Source: Phellopilus nigrolimitatus (taxonomy: Eukaryota; Basidiomycota; Agaricomycetes; Hymenochaetales; Hymenochaetaceae). Taken from it: 64,000 nt of DNA. The stretch is taken from the NCBI GenBank assembly GCA_021029095.1, contig JAJOHG010000006.1, forward strand, positions 620,001-684,000. The letters run 5' to 3'. The notes below the pieces were generated by a model. It was not told the DNA's origin. It did no database searches and saw only the letters and a list, made by a program, of their open reading frames with translations. This document shows positions 33,519 to 48,608 of the stretch, in pieces; the first letter of the stretch is position 1; each line of letters starts with the position of its first letter. The position numbers and the translations under genes are program-made.

Positions 33519-36500
33519 TCACCTGCCGCCTGATCCCCACGCGCCACCAGATCCACCCATATTCTGGATCATCGCCGCCCTACCAGGGTTCATCCCAGAT
33601 GGAGCAACTGGCGGTTGCTGTGGCGGGAACCCGCCTGCTCCTGGCGGTGGTGGAAGCGGGAAACCTCCAGGACGCGGTGTTTGGAAACCAAAACCTCCGG
33701 GTCCTCCATAGCTCGATGAGCCACCATAAGACGAACCCCCAGGTATAGGAGCCATCAAAGGAGGACCGGACGACGGGCCAGGAGCGGAGTATGGGTTTGG
33801 CGTCCGCGGTGCTTGGCGCACAGACATGTGGCCGGGCGTACGCGCAGGTGTCATGCGACCTGCACCGTAAGGCGTCTTGCCTCCCGCACCACCCGGGGCG
33901 CCTCCCAAAAGTCCTGATTCGTGTAAATACCTGCAGATCAAAACATCAGCGTGAAGAAGAAACTCCTGATACTCTTGGTTAACTCACCGAACTTTGAAGC
34001 ATTGCATAATTCACCGACACCAGCTGCAGCTGCATCGAAAAGGTAGTATGCTTCCGGAGCAACACGCACGGGCTAAATGAATCAATCATCAGCAAATGTA
34101 ACTCATGACACGAAGCATAAGACAAACCCAAGTCTGAATTGAGGAGGCTTTTTTAGCGAGGAAAGAAAGACTGAAGTGACCAGGCTTCTTCCTATTCAGC
34201 GTGAACCCATAGATACTCTTGTTGGGATTAGCAGCGACAAAGCTCATTAGGAATTTTTCTGGACGCAGTTTGAGAAAAGGTGTGAATAATTATCGGCGGC
34301 AAGCATCACTTACGAAGCTCGTCGTCATTCCTCTTAAACTTCTCATGGGCCATCAACTCTTCCACCCTACGAGACATTGCCTTGACATGATTGACAATCA
34401 ACTCATCCAGATCAGCAAATTCATATTTCCCTTCGACGACGAGTTGACCGCCAACATTCTGTCCGGAAGGATTGGCGTTTGGCTCGACAACATCTTAAAA
34501 AGAACCTCGATGATCAGAGATGTCGTAGAAACAACATACCGCAGCGTTGCCTACCGATGTGCTGATAGAGCTTATCAGCCACTTTCCACGTTACAGCCAG
34601 GTGGTTCGAGCCTTTCGACGACGGACGAATTACCACGTCCCCAGGATGTTGCTTATCCAGAAAAGCCTCCGCCTGCGACGAGTTGAAGTTTTGGAAGTTC
34701 GGGTGCTTGATGACCCGCCGCGAACGATCCACCTCCGCACGCTTCTTCCGCTGTTGTAAATCAAAGTCACGATCCGCTTGAGTGTGATTCCAGTTCTCGT
34801 CCGCCTTCACACGACGGAACTGGCCATCACCAGCCGAGACGTCCGAAGGACGCGATGAGAGCTCAACGGAGAACTGATCTTTTTGTAGGTCGGTCTTGAC
34901 GTCGATAATAACACCAGGAATAGTTTGGCTTTTCTTCACGATTTCCTCCAAATTGGTACTAGGGTCATCCGCAAGGTATGTCGTGTTGATGACGCCTTCA
35001 ATACCAGAGTCTAATTTGACAAGAATGAAGCCTTTGGCAATCGACTGTGCGCGTCACGAACACAGAAACAATCAGACCGACACGTAGGGTGCGTTGTGTC
35101 TCCCCGGTCAGCATCGTGAGCACCTCCCACGCATCGGGCAAGACAAAGTTTGGCCGAAGCTCTCCAAAAGGTCTGATGAGTTCGGCGCGGATGACATTCA
35201 GTGTGTGGCGCTTGAGATCGCCGCTCGTTTCCTGCATGCTTATCGCAAACTCGTCAAGATTGAGCTCATCTAGCTTTCTGACGTTATCGTTGTCTTTCAT
35301 GATCAGAGACACCACGTTCGAAGGGTGGTCGTCGTGGACATCCTCTTCATCGAGTTCGAGAGCATCGATAGCCATCTTCCTCGCCAAATCGTAGTCCTCA
35401 GGATGTACCCGAGTATCGTCAAGAGGGTCCGGGGTGTCTGCATAAGAGGCGTTTGCTCCACTGCGGCTCTTCGGCTGTTTGTAGTCAGGGTCTTGAGCTA
35501 TACGAAGGAATCCGGCAGCATTCATGAAAATGACTAATGTCAGAAGCTGCTGAGTGATAAACTGTCCCCGGTTAACTACATTCCCGCCCTTTGGAACGTG
35601 TCAGAGAAAATCACTTCGTTAATAAGGTATGAATACTTACAATCCGTACAATTTTCCTGATGAGAAACCGCGCTTTGCGAGGACCAAGACCCGCGATGTA
35701 GGGAAGGAGAGTCGCGTGATATGGATCGCTAACGGCGCGGTTTATATCGACGCCAACCTTGTTAACGACGTCGACTAAAGCACGTTCAAGTGCAGAGAGC
35801 AGTTTCTCTTTGGGAACCTGCGAGAAATAAGATGATGATATGTATGTATACAACATATGATATGCCGTATGTACTCACCAACGGTTGAGCCACCTCGTCG
35901 AAAGTGATAGCAGTCAAATCTGGTCCTAAAGCGGCGAACTCATTGAGCGGATTCTGCGCATATCGTGCTAGACCGACACAATATCGAGCTATGAGCGGTA
36001 AATGCGGGAACTCGTCACCAGCACGTTTGCTGTGCTGGTACAGTCGCGCAACCTCGTCCTGCACGTATATTACGGGGACTTTACGAGAGGGATCGATATC
36101 ATCGCGAGAATTACCACCATCACCCCACACAGGAGGCTCGAGATTTTCGTCCGGCTTCGGCGGCGGGATGAGCGCTTCTTTAAGTTGTTGAGACAACTTC
36201 GTTGTCTGGATAGTCAGCCCACCCACAACGATGACGTCAGGCTTCCGACGCTTGACAAGATCCAGGAATTCTTTCTCGTTTTTGTCATCTGTCAAGTTAT
36301 CAATTGGCAAGTGCTCGCGCAATCGACCAGCCTCATCAAGGAAAACCAAGTTGATCTCGTCCTTTTTCGGATCACCCTTGCCCCATGATACAGCAAGGAC
36401 AGATGCCTGCTCGCCATCTTGTAACTCGGGTGGCGCGTAGGGGGCAACATCAATTTTCTAGGCAGATATTAGAATGATTGAACAAGCACAGCTTAGAACA

Positions 36501-39053
36501 AGTCGATTGCACACCTCATAAAAAGCGTCACCGCAAGACTTAGCCAAATAATCCTCAACCTCTTCCCGAACATATTCGCGAACCCATTTTACGCCGATAG
36601 GAATGAGGTGCTTCTCGACGGCCTCCTGTACGACCAGAGAACGCTCTTCGTTCCAGGCCTTAGCTGTTTCGCTGAAACTATCCGAAGTAAAGGCCTCTAC
36701 AAGCTGGTTCACAAGCATTTGTTTGACATCGGTAGGCAGAAAAATGGATACAGTCACAAGGAGCTCCGCCTCCGCTGCAAGGATGTTCAAGAACTGCGTA
36801 GATCGGAGCATGTCCGTCACTGGCTTGTTAAGAAGGTATTTGAAATTCTACATATCTTGGATCAGGCGGCAATTAAGCGAAGTCATGTATGAATAACTTA
36901 CGTGATAAGCGTGATACTCGTCAATCTTATGCTTTCCTCTCTCGGTCGGCAAGACAGACACTTGCGCAAAGTTTTTGAAAGCCTCCCTCACGTGACGACG
37001 GAGTAGTGGGTCAACACCCAGTTCACTCGCGATGATCAAACGTGCCTGACGAAGAACCTCCTCAGCTGAAAGAGCTTTTGTAGGGTCCGGATCAGTGAAC
37101 TGTTCAGCATATGCGGAAGGTGAGAGCTCCTGGTCCTCGACGAAGTGCACGTTAGGACCAGAAGACACGAAGTTCACTACGACTTCATGAGGTCTGATCC
37201 CGAAGCCCTACATTTCCAAATATTCAGAATCCCATGCTCGTAGCAGTTGTATAGAAGAAAAATCTACCTCGGCCAGCTTCGACACAATGCTTTTCTTGGC
37301 AACCTCATATGCTGAATTTCGGCTCGGAAGCTTATGTTTCTTCGCATCTCCTTGATCTTCGTCATCGTGGAAATAGATCTCAAAGGCAGGCCTGCCTCCT
37401 TGCCTTCTGTCCTTGTACTTCATCCCGAGCCACTGCGTAACATCTGCGACAGCTTCCACGCTGTCCATGTTTGCCTTCAAGTGTTCTTCGTAATACTCAT
37501 CGCGCACACTGAGTTTCTCGTAGATGCCCTTGAGAGCTTTTTGCCTTTGGCATAAAGAACGAAATTTCAAACCAAGCCCATATATGCGCCAGAGGTCATC
37601 CAGATTGAGGAGCTCTACTCGTGGCGTGCGTGCATCCTGCGGATTGAAATACGAAATGAAGTCCCGACGGTGAGCATAGACATAGGGAACCTCGAAGAAA
37701 GTGCTGAGCAAAAACTCGACTGCACGTGTGACAGCTTCGACTAGCTTTCCAAGAAGATGATGATATCGACCATCGCTCTTGAAGTAGTCCCGCTCTTTTG
37801 CGGCCCCGAGGCGGGGCGTGATCCAGGAAGCAGCATCCACGCATTCGGTCGGAGTGAGTGCCACTGGTTCAATGAGAGTGACGTTAGAAGAAAACGTAGA
37901 GGTCGTAAGCTGCATGCGCTCCGGAATATCCACCCCGCGTATCATGTCGTCGTCGTCTGTCAACAGTCGACTTTTGATTTCAGAGGGCTCGAATACCTAT
38001 ATTTCCCAAATTATAAGCAAGAAAGTTGAAGTGAAGATGAAAGAACTGCTTACATCCTGATACCTCATCTCAGGTTTCGAGACCTCATCGGCCATAGCCT
38101 CTTCCTCCTCATCTACCAGAGCCCAGTCGTAATCGTGCCCGTCACCAAACACGTCAGAGATCTCATCCCAAGCACTGAAAGAGTGAAACGCTAAACAGGG
38201 GAAAAACTAGAAAGAAAGGAGGCGAGCCGTACTTAGCATCTATGCCCGTCAACTCCGGCCGACTTCTCAACACCTTCCTACGCTCCTTCTCCGCGCGTCT
38301 TTTCTCTCTCCTCCTTTCCTCTTTTTCCTCCTCAGCCATGGCCCCCGCACCCTCCTCTTCATCGTCGTCGTCATCAATGAAGTCGTCCATATCCATATCC
38401 TCATCTTCGTCTTGGCCTCCCGCACGCTCGTCGTCCCAGATGTTCTGAATGTCCTGGACTGTGCGCGCGGCGATTATGTTGTCTTCGTCGAGGTCATCAT
38501 CAGAGGACTCCACCAAACCCTTGCGCTTTGAGGACGAGGCCCCTTCGCCCCCAGAGTCAGAGTCGCGACCGCGCCGCAGGCGCGTGAGGTGCCTTGAACG
38601 ACCTATACGACCACCTGTGTTCTCTTCAAGCAACTCAAGGTCATCTTCGTCGAGGTCCTCATCCTCGTCAACTTCTCCTGTTTCAATATTGTTAATACAC
38701 TTATTGCTCAGAAGATTGCTTTCTTGCACTCACTCCTACGGTGCTTATGTTTGTGCTTTCTTCTCTTCCTCCGCCGCTTCTCCTCCTCATCGTCTTCCTC
38801 ACCATCGTCATCGTTGTCTTCATCTTCATCGACAATAAAGCCCTCCCGGACCTTGCGTGCCGCATCTTCGTCTTCCTCCTCCTCCTCGGAACTGTCGTCC
38901 GAGATGTTCTTGCCTTGTTCGATCTCCTCGCCCTCCTCCTCTTCGTTGTTGACTTCCTGTGGTGCGGCGCTGGCGGCAAGCACCTGCACCTCGTCTTGGT
39001 TCGCAGGGTACATATCCAATTCCACGTTCATGCCCTCAGCGACGTAGGACATA
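33519..39053 (-). CDS. SPT6: Transcription elongation factor Spt6
   Basis: Histone chaperone and elongation factor that travels with RNA polymerase II and reassembles nucleosomes. The start [19 protein letters not shown] at 39053 leads to a long Asp/Glu-rich region with Lys/Arg blocks (to about 38160). Next come the helix-turn-helix part ([51 protein letters not shown]), the YqgF-like part ([47 protein letters not shown]), the helix-hairpin-helix ([20 protein letters not shown]), the S1 domain ([19 protein letters not shown]) and tandem SH2 domains ([58 protein letters not shown]). A Gly/Pro-rich tail ends at 33519. The length of about 1,500 residues is normal. Around a dozen short introns. 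Confidence 0.96.
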
Positions 39054-39975
39054 GTGGCTTGCGTGAAGCAGTGCGTTCCAAACAGACCTGACGGCCTTGA
39101 CACAGCGCTTGAAAGGACACTTGTGATCGTGGGAATAGTCGACCAAATACAATCACGTGTGACAAACACGCATTTACGCGACTGTTCTTCCAGGGCAGTC
39201 CTCTATATTCTTTTTATTCGCTCAACTGCAGCAGAAGTCAAACATGGAGGGACTAGTGTTGAAGCTTGAAAGTACGACTCAACCTGTAATAGAAAAGTCG
39301 TCACAAAGGCTAATTATTGTGCACATGATCTATATAACAATCTCTTTCTCAAAACCGCGCTTCTTTCCTGTAGTTGCAGTCAACCTGTCTCCAATTGAGC
39401 GTGAAATCAGTCAAGCAATTAATTTTTCTCATCAGAGAAATTTGCCTGCACTTTAGGGCCATCCCGCTCCACGGCTTTGGCGATTTCTTGTTAGGTATTG
39501 GCTCACAGTAGCGCTATTTTAGATACCTACCAAAATCTCAAGCATTCATACGCAACTAGAAACACGCTAATGGTGGTTCTCTAGGGAACAAACGGATAGG
39601 GAAACGACGTCCAAGCCGGGCAAGAAGGGACTATTTCACGGAGTTATACCATCGCTGCATTTCAAGTATTCCTATTACTAGACCTTGGACAACTAGACAA
39701 TCACGAGCCTGCTTGTAGCCTTGATTCTGTATGCCTATCGTTTTGAAGCTACGTCGAACTGGTGCAAGTGGTGGCCAACACGACTTACTCCGAGCGTACG
39801 TGAGGCCACCAGGCCATGACAAGCTCGCTAACGAGCATGATAGTCACGGCGGGGCAACTGGAAAAGTCAGACGAAACCCCAGAGCAAGCTATACTCTGCG
39901 AGCCTTTAGTTCTGGAATAAACAATAAAAGAAATTCTGAAAATGGAGACAGATTAAAAAATAAATACACGATTTA
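39054..39975. other. Intergenic region, SPT6 promoter to COQ11 3' end
   Basis: About 920 bases with no supportable gene. The short plus-strand frames at 39054-39456 and 39731-40117 lack domains. It should hold the SPT6 promoter. Confidence 0.55.
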
Positions 39976-41286
39976 TCAAATATGCTCTCTAGCGACGTGC
40001 TCGTGTGCGCTCTGGCCCTTGTCCGCCCACCCAATCAGCCCGCGCATTCTCTGCACATCCACGACGCCCTCCACTGCGTCGTCCAGCACAACCCTGCATA
40101 TCGCCTCCGCGACGTGATCGACGTGGATCGGCGGTACACTCAGCGCATTCGCGACCGATGCGAGCGGCGAGGATTCGAGGTCGATATTACCGCCCGCCAA
40201 ATCTGCAGACGCCTGTGACGCGCTCGGATGCGCTGTTGCAGCCCCGAGCGCGCGCAGCACGCTTGCTGGTGTAGGCGCACCGGGGGGCGCGGCGCGGTGC
40301 AGCGTAGAGAAGAGGTCGAGCACGGTTGCCACGGGAGTCGTTAGCGGCCGGAAGTGCGAATGGTATACCAGACCTGGCATGGGCATATTCCGTTAGCCGC
40401 GAGTCGGATGCGTCTACATGGAGGTTTGAGCTCACTTGGTCTGATGAATGCTGCGCGGAGATCAGACCGGCCTCGCAGGAGCTCGGTGATCCCGCGCTCG
40501 GCCTCTCGTTTCGTCTCGATGTATCGCGCGGGGATGAACGGCCTGAATATGTCCTCCGCCGAGACATAAATGAATGGTCTGCGCGTAGCGGCAGCCACAT
40601 CCGCAGTTGGCTCGCTGGCAGCTGCGAATGTCTTGCACACGGTCAGAGCTTCGTAATAGTTGTGTGAATATGCAATACGACAGACAGCACGCAGGAAAAG
40701 TAAAGCCATACCAGCATCTCTATTAAGCACCTCGTACGATCCCCTCCGCTCCACCTTTTCCTCCAGTGGATTGCCCGTCCCTGTGCCGGCCATGCTCCGA
40801 AGTAGACTCCCCGCAACGCCGAGCACGTCCCCACGCCGCACCGCAGCCTTGTACCCGTTGTCTTCAAGGAGCGTGCCGAGCGTGTGTACAACGGCAGTGT
40901 GGGCTGGCAGCAGCGGCGCATACGTTTCAGGTGCGAGTGCATCACCGGCAAGCCAGGTCACCTACCGACATACGTGAGCTTCGGGCGTAAGTGAACTAGT
41001 AGACCCAAGTAAACACTTTGGACGTCCAGGCGGGCGCGTGGCCCTTCGGCGTCCTGAAGGGCTTGCCCGAGGAGCTAATCGTGGAGAGTCAGGAGTGTTG
41101 TCCATGCGCCAAAATGCAAAGAGGTGGAGAACCTAATGCTCGTGACGGTCATCCCTCTAGCCAGTGCAGCCTTGCACACCGCGGAGCCTACAAGCGCACC
41201 TCAGACTTATGCTTCGAATGTCTCTTCAGGCCCGGGCACATACCAATGAAGCCATTACCCCCGACAACAAGTAAATTCTGCAGCAT
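39976..41286 (-). CDS. COQ11: Coq11-like NAD(P)-binding protein of ubiquinone synthesis
   Basis: Coq11 is an atypical short-chain dehydrogenase of the mitochondrial coenzyme Q synthome, related to the NDUFA9 subunit of complex I. Exon 1 starts at 41286 with MLQNLLVVGGNGFIG, containing the GxxGxxG-type loop. It is spliced to SAVCKAALARGMTVTSIS, then SGKPFRTPKGHAPAWTSK and VTWLAGDALAPETYAPLLP. Later blocks are AVVHTLGTLLEDNGYKAAV, RRPFIYVSAEDIFRPFIPAR, YIETKREAERGITELL, and VPPIHVDHVAEAICRVVLDD; the stop is at 39976. Five or more short introns. The Rossmann loop begins at residue 3, so no N-terminal mitochondrial presequence is visible; an undetected upstream exon or an internal signal is possible. 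Confidence 0.85.
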
Positions 41287-41819
41287 TAGTAGCTCTCAAA
41301 ACTGTTGCAGGTGAATTTAGAAAGCAAGACGGCAAGTCTTGTGACCGCGAGTCAAGCGAGTCTTTTCGTAACGACAAGCTAGCTCTGATAATCACCAAAG
41401 GTTTTATTTTATCTGCACGACCAGAGCCCTAGGGCCCGCAAAGCATGCGATATCAAGATAGAGTGCTAAGTACAACAGGCAGCGCACGCGCATGCATTTC
41501 GACAACGGAGAACGCTGGGAGAACGAGTATAGGAGGCAGAGTAAAAGAACGGGGCGGGATGCTAAGAAATCGCTGCGCCAGCCGGTGGTCATCGTGAGTC
41601 TCGTTACAAAGCGCCTTGTGGGACCTCGACCGTTCATGAAACGAACTACCTGCCTCCTTCGACGGTCCCCAACAGAAGAGGAAAGATAATGGCGACTCGC
41701 ACCGCAGATGAAGGTCAGCCCGAACGTAAAAAAGGAAGACAAGACATAAGAATAGAGGGAAAGCCAAAGAACGCCCAAGGAAATATTGAGAATGGAGTAG
41801 TCGAGTTAGAGATCGTCAT
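41287..41819. other. Intergenic region, COQ11 to secreted DPBB gene
   Basis: About 530 bases: COQ11 promoter and the 3' end of the next gene on the same strand. Minus-strand open frames at 41404-41778 are without domains and are taken as untranslated sequence. Confidence 0.5.
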
Positions 41820-43034
41820 CTAGACGAACTCCCAAGAGACTGCAGAAACAATTAGCTTTGCGAATTTCGTAGTAAAAATAATTAACGTATACGTACTGGG
41901 AACCTCGCCAGTCGACTCATCAGCAATCTGATCGAATGCACCCTTGGAGAGGTCCATGCAGTTCGAGTTCTCGCATGTCGGGCACGCGTCGGCGATCGTG
42001 ACGACCACGGACTTGCCGTTGTCGGTGTTGGTAATCTTCGCCTGTTTGCCGCAAAGCGCTGATGCGACAGAAGTATCACCGTAACGTTGAGAGTCTGCAG
42101 GTGATTATAAGCAAAACGATATATAACAGAAGAAAACTATACGGACCAATGGCAGCAATCAGATCGCTATCTTGGTGGACGACATCGCATGCACCCGCGA
42201 CACCGTTCTGGAGGAAAAATGTCGCACTACAAAAAAAAAAATCAGTTCATGAAACGCATATATGTCGCCATGGGGACTCACAATCCACCAGTGATAGGCG
42301 AACCGCCAGAGCTGGAGGTACCTGTAGACGAGGAAGCCGAGGACGTCTTCGTGCTTGATGATTGAGCAGGCGATGTGTGCTTCGAACTGTGCGAAGACGA
42401 GGTGGCAGACCAAGATGAAGAGGTCGAGGTGGGAGTCCATGCCGAAGACGAGGAAGACCATGACGAAGATGAAGCGGGGCTCGAGGTCGAAACGAAGGTC
42501 GACGACGGCTTCTCAGATGCAGACGCCGAGACTGAAGAAGACTCGGAGTCGTCACCGGAGTCGTCGCAATCTTCGTCGCCATCATCTTCGGTATCAGTGG
42601 GAGGGGTGGACACGGTCGAGGTCGGCTCGGCAGACGCAGCGGAAGCCGAGGACGAGGCTGACGGAGTGCACTGAGCAGGCCGGTTCGCCTGCAGAGTCTC
42701 GTTTTTCTGTTGAGGCACGAAGACGTTATTAGTGCCTGAACAGGAAAAAAAATGGAGGGAAGAAAAGCCAAACGAACCTTGAGAGGGTGGCAGCACTGGT
42801 CGAAGAACGTTTGACCATGCTTGTACTCGCAGCCAAGAGCGAGGTAGCGAGTATGATACACGGTGTAGTTCTAAAGAATTCAGTCAGAAAAGCAGAGGGA
42901 GGAAGGCGTTCAGAACGTACCTCAAGACCTGCAGTCCACCAACTGGCCGGGGCCTCCGTTCTAGGGACAACAAAGCCAGAAACGGCAGCAACGGCAGTAA
43001 GAGCAACGAGCGTCTTGGAGGTGAAGTTAAACAT
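41820..43034 (-). CDS. Secreted double-psi beta-barrel (RlpA-like/expansin-like) protein
   Basis: Secreted fungal protein with a C-terminal double-psi beta-barrel, the fold shared by RlpA, barwin and the first expansin domain. The start MFNFTSKTLVALTAVAAVSG is a signal peptide with likely cleavage near residue 20-25. A Cys-bearing N-terminal module follows (YHTRYLALGCEYKHGQTFF, DQCCHPLK, ANRPAQC). Next is a Ser/Thr-rich linker of about 110 residues with an acidic block (DTEDDGDEDCDDSGDD), likely O-glycosylated. The barrel region holds FFLQNGVAGACDVVHQDSDL, ASALCGKQAKITNTDNGKSV, VVTIADACPTCENSNCMDLS and GAFDQIADESTGEVP. A final 20-base exon adds ISWEFV then TAG at 41820-41822. A role in the wall or extracellular matrix is inferred; enzymatic activity is not expected for this family. 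Confidence 0.85.
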
Positions 43035-43863
43035 CGCGATGTATGCGTAAGATGGAGGTCGAAAGAAAGGCAGGTAGAGACCGATGGCGACTTGAGTCTA
43101 AGAGAGCGTCTATTTGAAGGAAAGTAGGAAGAAAAGGGCTTCAAAAATTTAACGGGAAGAGTCAGCGCGAGTCGATTGAGGGTAAGGAAAATATTTAAAA
43201 AAAGAGAGAGAAAACTGCACATACCGATGCTGAGAGGATGAGAGGAAAGAAGAAGGGCTAGATTTCTAAAAAGGGTCGGTGGCCTGGAGGTTCTCGAGCA
43301 TTTATACTGGCCGCACAGCCGGCATTTCGCACGTGTGCGTGTACAGATCAGCATCAAGTAATGTTGTAATTTTAGCTGATTGCAACTGATGCCCGTACTC
43401 CAGTTACCTTACCGACCGATACAATTTCGCACACGGCAAACCTCGTCCATCAGCCACATATCGAAAAGTACCTTCAATGGCTAAGTACATGTCGAATCGA
43501 TGTCGAACTGGATGGACATTTATTCTTTTTTTATAATTATTATTACCGCTATTTATTTTAGCCCTTATGATTTTGGAATGCGGTGGACAGTGGAGTGAGT
43601 GCCATGCGGGCCGAGCAAGTCCCATGTGGTGATCCTTGTGCCCCGAATAATCTTCATTGATCAGCACTTTCGGCTTCGGGTGCCTCTACGGGCCTGGGCC
43701 GAAAAATGCCCATAAGGTTGGAGGTTATGTCAGCGTCACATATTATAATGTAAGCGTTATATGTCACGCACGACACGACGGATGGAGACAACTGATGTGC
43801 GCAGCGCAGGCTCGCTCAACACCGACTTGACACCGACACATCTCTTTCAAAACCTCAGCCGCC
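43035..43863. other. Divergent intergenic region, DPBB / SCAMP
   Basis: About 830 bases holding both divergent promoters. The region from 43035 to about 43300 is purine-rich on the plus strand (pyrimidine-rich on the coding strand of the DPBB gene), as is common in fungal leaders. No other feature seen. Confidence 0.5.
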
Positions 43864-45209
43864 ATGGCAGGTCGAGTACCTGACGAAGACCCATTTGCAT
43901 CATCGCACTCTCTTAACGCGAACCCATTTGAAAGCGAAATCCCATTTGAGAGCGAAAACCCATTTGCTAACCCACCCCTTGTGGACGCGCAATCGAAAGA
44001 CTCCTCAGTGCATGCAGACCGCGTCGCTGAACTCGACAGACGAGAAAGAGAGTTGGCAATTGCACACGAGAATCTTGCTCTGGAGCAGGAGCGGATAAAG
44101 AATCAGAGACGGCATGGTAACAACTGGCCTCCATGTGCGTGTACTTTAATTCTAGTCAGTTAGAGTCGCGCTGAACCTGTGCAGTCTTACCCGTGATATT
44201 CCACGACATTCGTGTTGAGATCCCCGTGGACTCACAACCACTAGTCCAACACTTGTATCTCCTCTGGGAAATACTACTGGGAACGCTGATAATGAATATG
44301 ATTGCTTGCATCTTCGTGCTAACCTCGGGCTCGAGCGACGGCGGCCGTGATTTGGGGTCTAGCATAGGGTGAGTACCTCGCTTGAAACCGTCTTTCTTTT
44401 GCCTCATGCCTTTGCTAGATACATTTTTGTCATCGGCGCTCTCTCGTTCCTGCTCTGGTATAGGTGAGCTCGCTCGTATCGCCACATTCGAAGGATTCAT
44501 CTCATTCATATATATCCAGACCTATATATAATGGTTATATGAAGGTAGTCTCTTATTTGAAAATTTCCATGTGCTATGCTGATCACAGAAATTCAAGGAA
44601 CAAGCGCTTTACTACTGTATGATATTCGCGTTGACATATCAACATCCATGCTAAAGAAAATATCTAGACTTTTATTTCTTTTTCGGTGGTTGGCACTTAG
44701 TGTTCTCCATTTATATGTGCGTGTTCTCCGCGCCCCTCCACCGTCCTTGCTAAAACCACTGCTTCTTCAAGGATTATCGGCATCCCAGGGTAATTATACA
44801 TTGACAGCCTTTGGGAGCAGTTTTATTCATTTTACTGACGTGCCGATGTGCAGTACTGGTTCTGCGGGCCTTATACAAATGATCCAAATGTACGCGGGTG
44901 GGCATATCGCAGCGGGCATTTTAAGTACTATTGCGACCATTGGTTGGATCGTGCAAGGCCTCGGGAATGCCTTCTACTATCGTCAGGTGCGCAGCGCCAC
45001 ATAGCTTAAATGTCTCGCGAAGTCGCTAATAGAAGATGATTTACCTATTACGAAGATTTGGATGCACCATACGGCGCAGGGCCACAACATCAATAATGTA
45101 TGTGCTGTGTAGTTTTATCTTAGAATTAACTTACCGAATGTCATCCTCGCAGGCGAAGACAGAGCTTGCAACGCATTGGGCGAAGGGAATGTTTTCGCGC
45201 GGAGGGTGA
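43864..45209 (+). CDS. Secretory carrier membrane protein (SCAMP)
   Basis: SCAMPs are four-helix membrane proteins of the Golgi, endosome and plasma-membrane recycling route. The start MAGRVPDEDPFASSHSLNAN at 43864 leads into NPF/DPF-type motifs (NPFESE, NPFANPP), known ligands of EH-domain endocytic proteins. A coiled coil follows (DRVAELDRRERELAIAHENL). After an intron comes FPVIFHDIRVEIP. The membrane core is LYLLWEILLGTLIMNMIACI, IGYIFVIGALSFLLWYRPIY, KEQALYYCMIFALTYQHP, FFFGGWHLVFSIYMCVFSA, and AGGHIAAGILSTIATIGWIV. The C-terminal NNAKTELATHWAKGMFSRGG ends in TGA at 45207-45209. Five to seven short introns. Family assignment is firm; exact exon edges between 44470 and 44800 are less so. 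Confidence 0.87.
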
Positions 45210-45486
45210 GAAATAGGATCCGCTAGCCGGATATTTAGGACTGCATTTCCTAGTCTCGTGTATCAGAGACTGCTATTGCGTGTTGTACTCAAACGGACGA
45301 AGACGTTTTGTGAAATTATCTATACATAATACTGCAGCCCCTTGGATTGTGGACTTGGCGTAAAACAACCAACAGGCACAGGTGTGGCCGCGGCACGTGT
45401 CTTGTGTCGGAGCTTGAATATGGGTATCAAACTCTTAAAAAATTGAGCGAATTCTTTGTCTCTACAACCATCATCTCTTTCTAAAG

Positions 45487-45562
45487 GTGAGTGGCCGCCT
45501 CTGTTGCTGACGGTGTTTCGTCCCCCAAGCTGTCGCTAACGCTATACTTGTCGTTTGCGCAG
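45487..45562 (+). other. Probable intron in the PAB1 5' untranslated leader
   Basis: AAG|GTGAGT donor at 45487, a GCTAAC branch-site match at 45536-45541, and a GCGCAG acceptor ending at 45562 define a 76-base intron ending about 300 bases before the start codon. All three signals are close to consensus. The spliced leader would begin its second exon with an A run. Confidence 0.6.
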
Positions 45563-48227
<2,665 letters not shown>

Positions 48228-48608
48228 ATATCACCCGCTCATTGTATCCGCGCTCACGTCCCGTTTGTATTAGTCTGAAGGAGAGTCCATGTCGTCGGTG
48301 TTTATGTCTGTCCGCGTTGATGCGCCCACACCACTCATCGGTGTCATGCTTTAGTTATTGTGTATGATGTTTAGCGGTGGTCGTTCCTCTTTGTAGCTTT
48401 TAGGAACAATTACAGGCGTTTCAACTGGTCGTGACTGCGTGAATGCGAAAGCAAGATGTGTATTTTGTGAGGTACTGGGAATGTACAAGATATAGACATC
48501 AGATATAACACAGCAGACAGCATTTGAGACAACGGATCAGAAACGACAAGAACTAAGACAACAGCGGGCGACAAAGAACACAAGAAAAGAAACAAACCCG
48601 ATTGACGA
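48228..48608. other. Convergent intergenic region, PAB1 / methyltransferase
   Basis: About 380 bases holding the 3' untranslated ends of two convergent genes. No other feature seen. Confidence 0.6.

Noticed and set aside
41404..41778. Minus-strand frame with a hydrophobic start, possible small secreted protein
   Set aside because: No conserved motif, and its position fits the 3' untranslated region of the DPBB gene.
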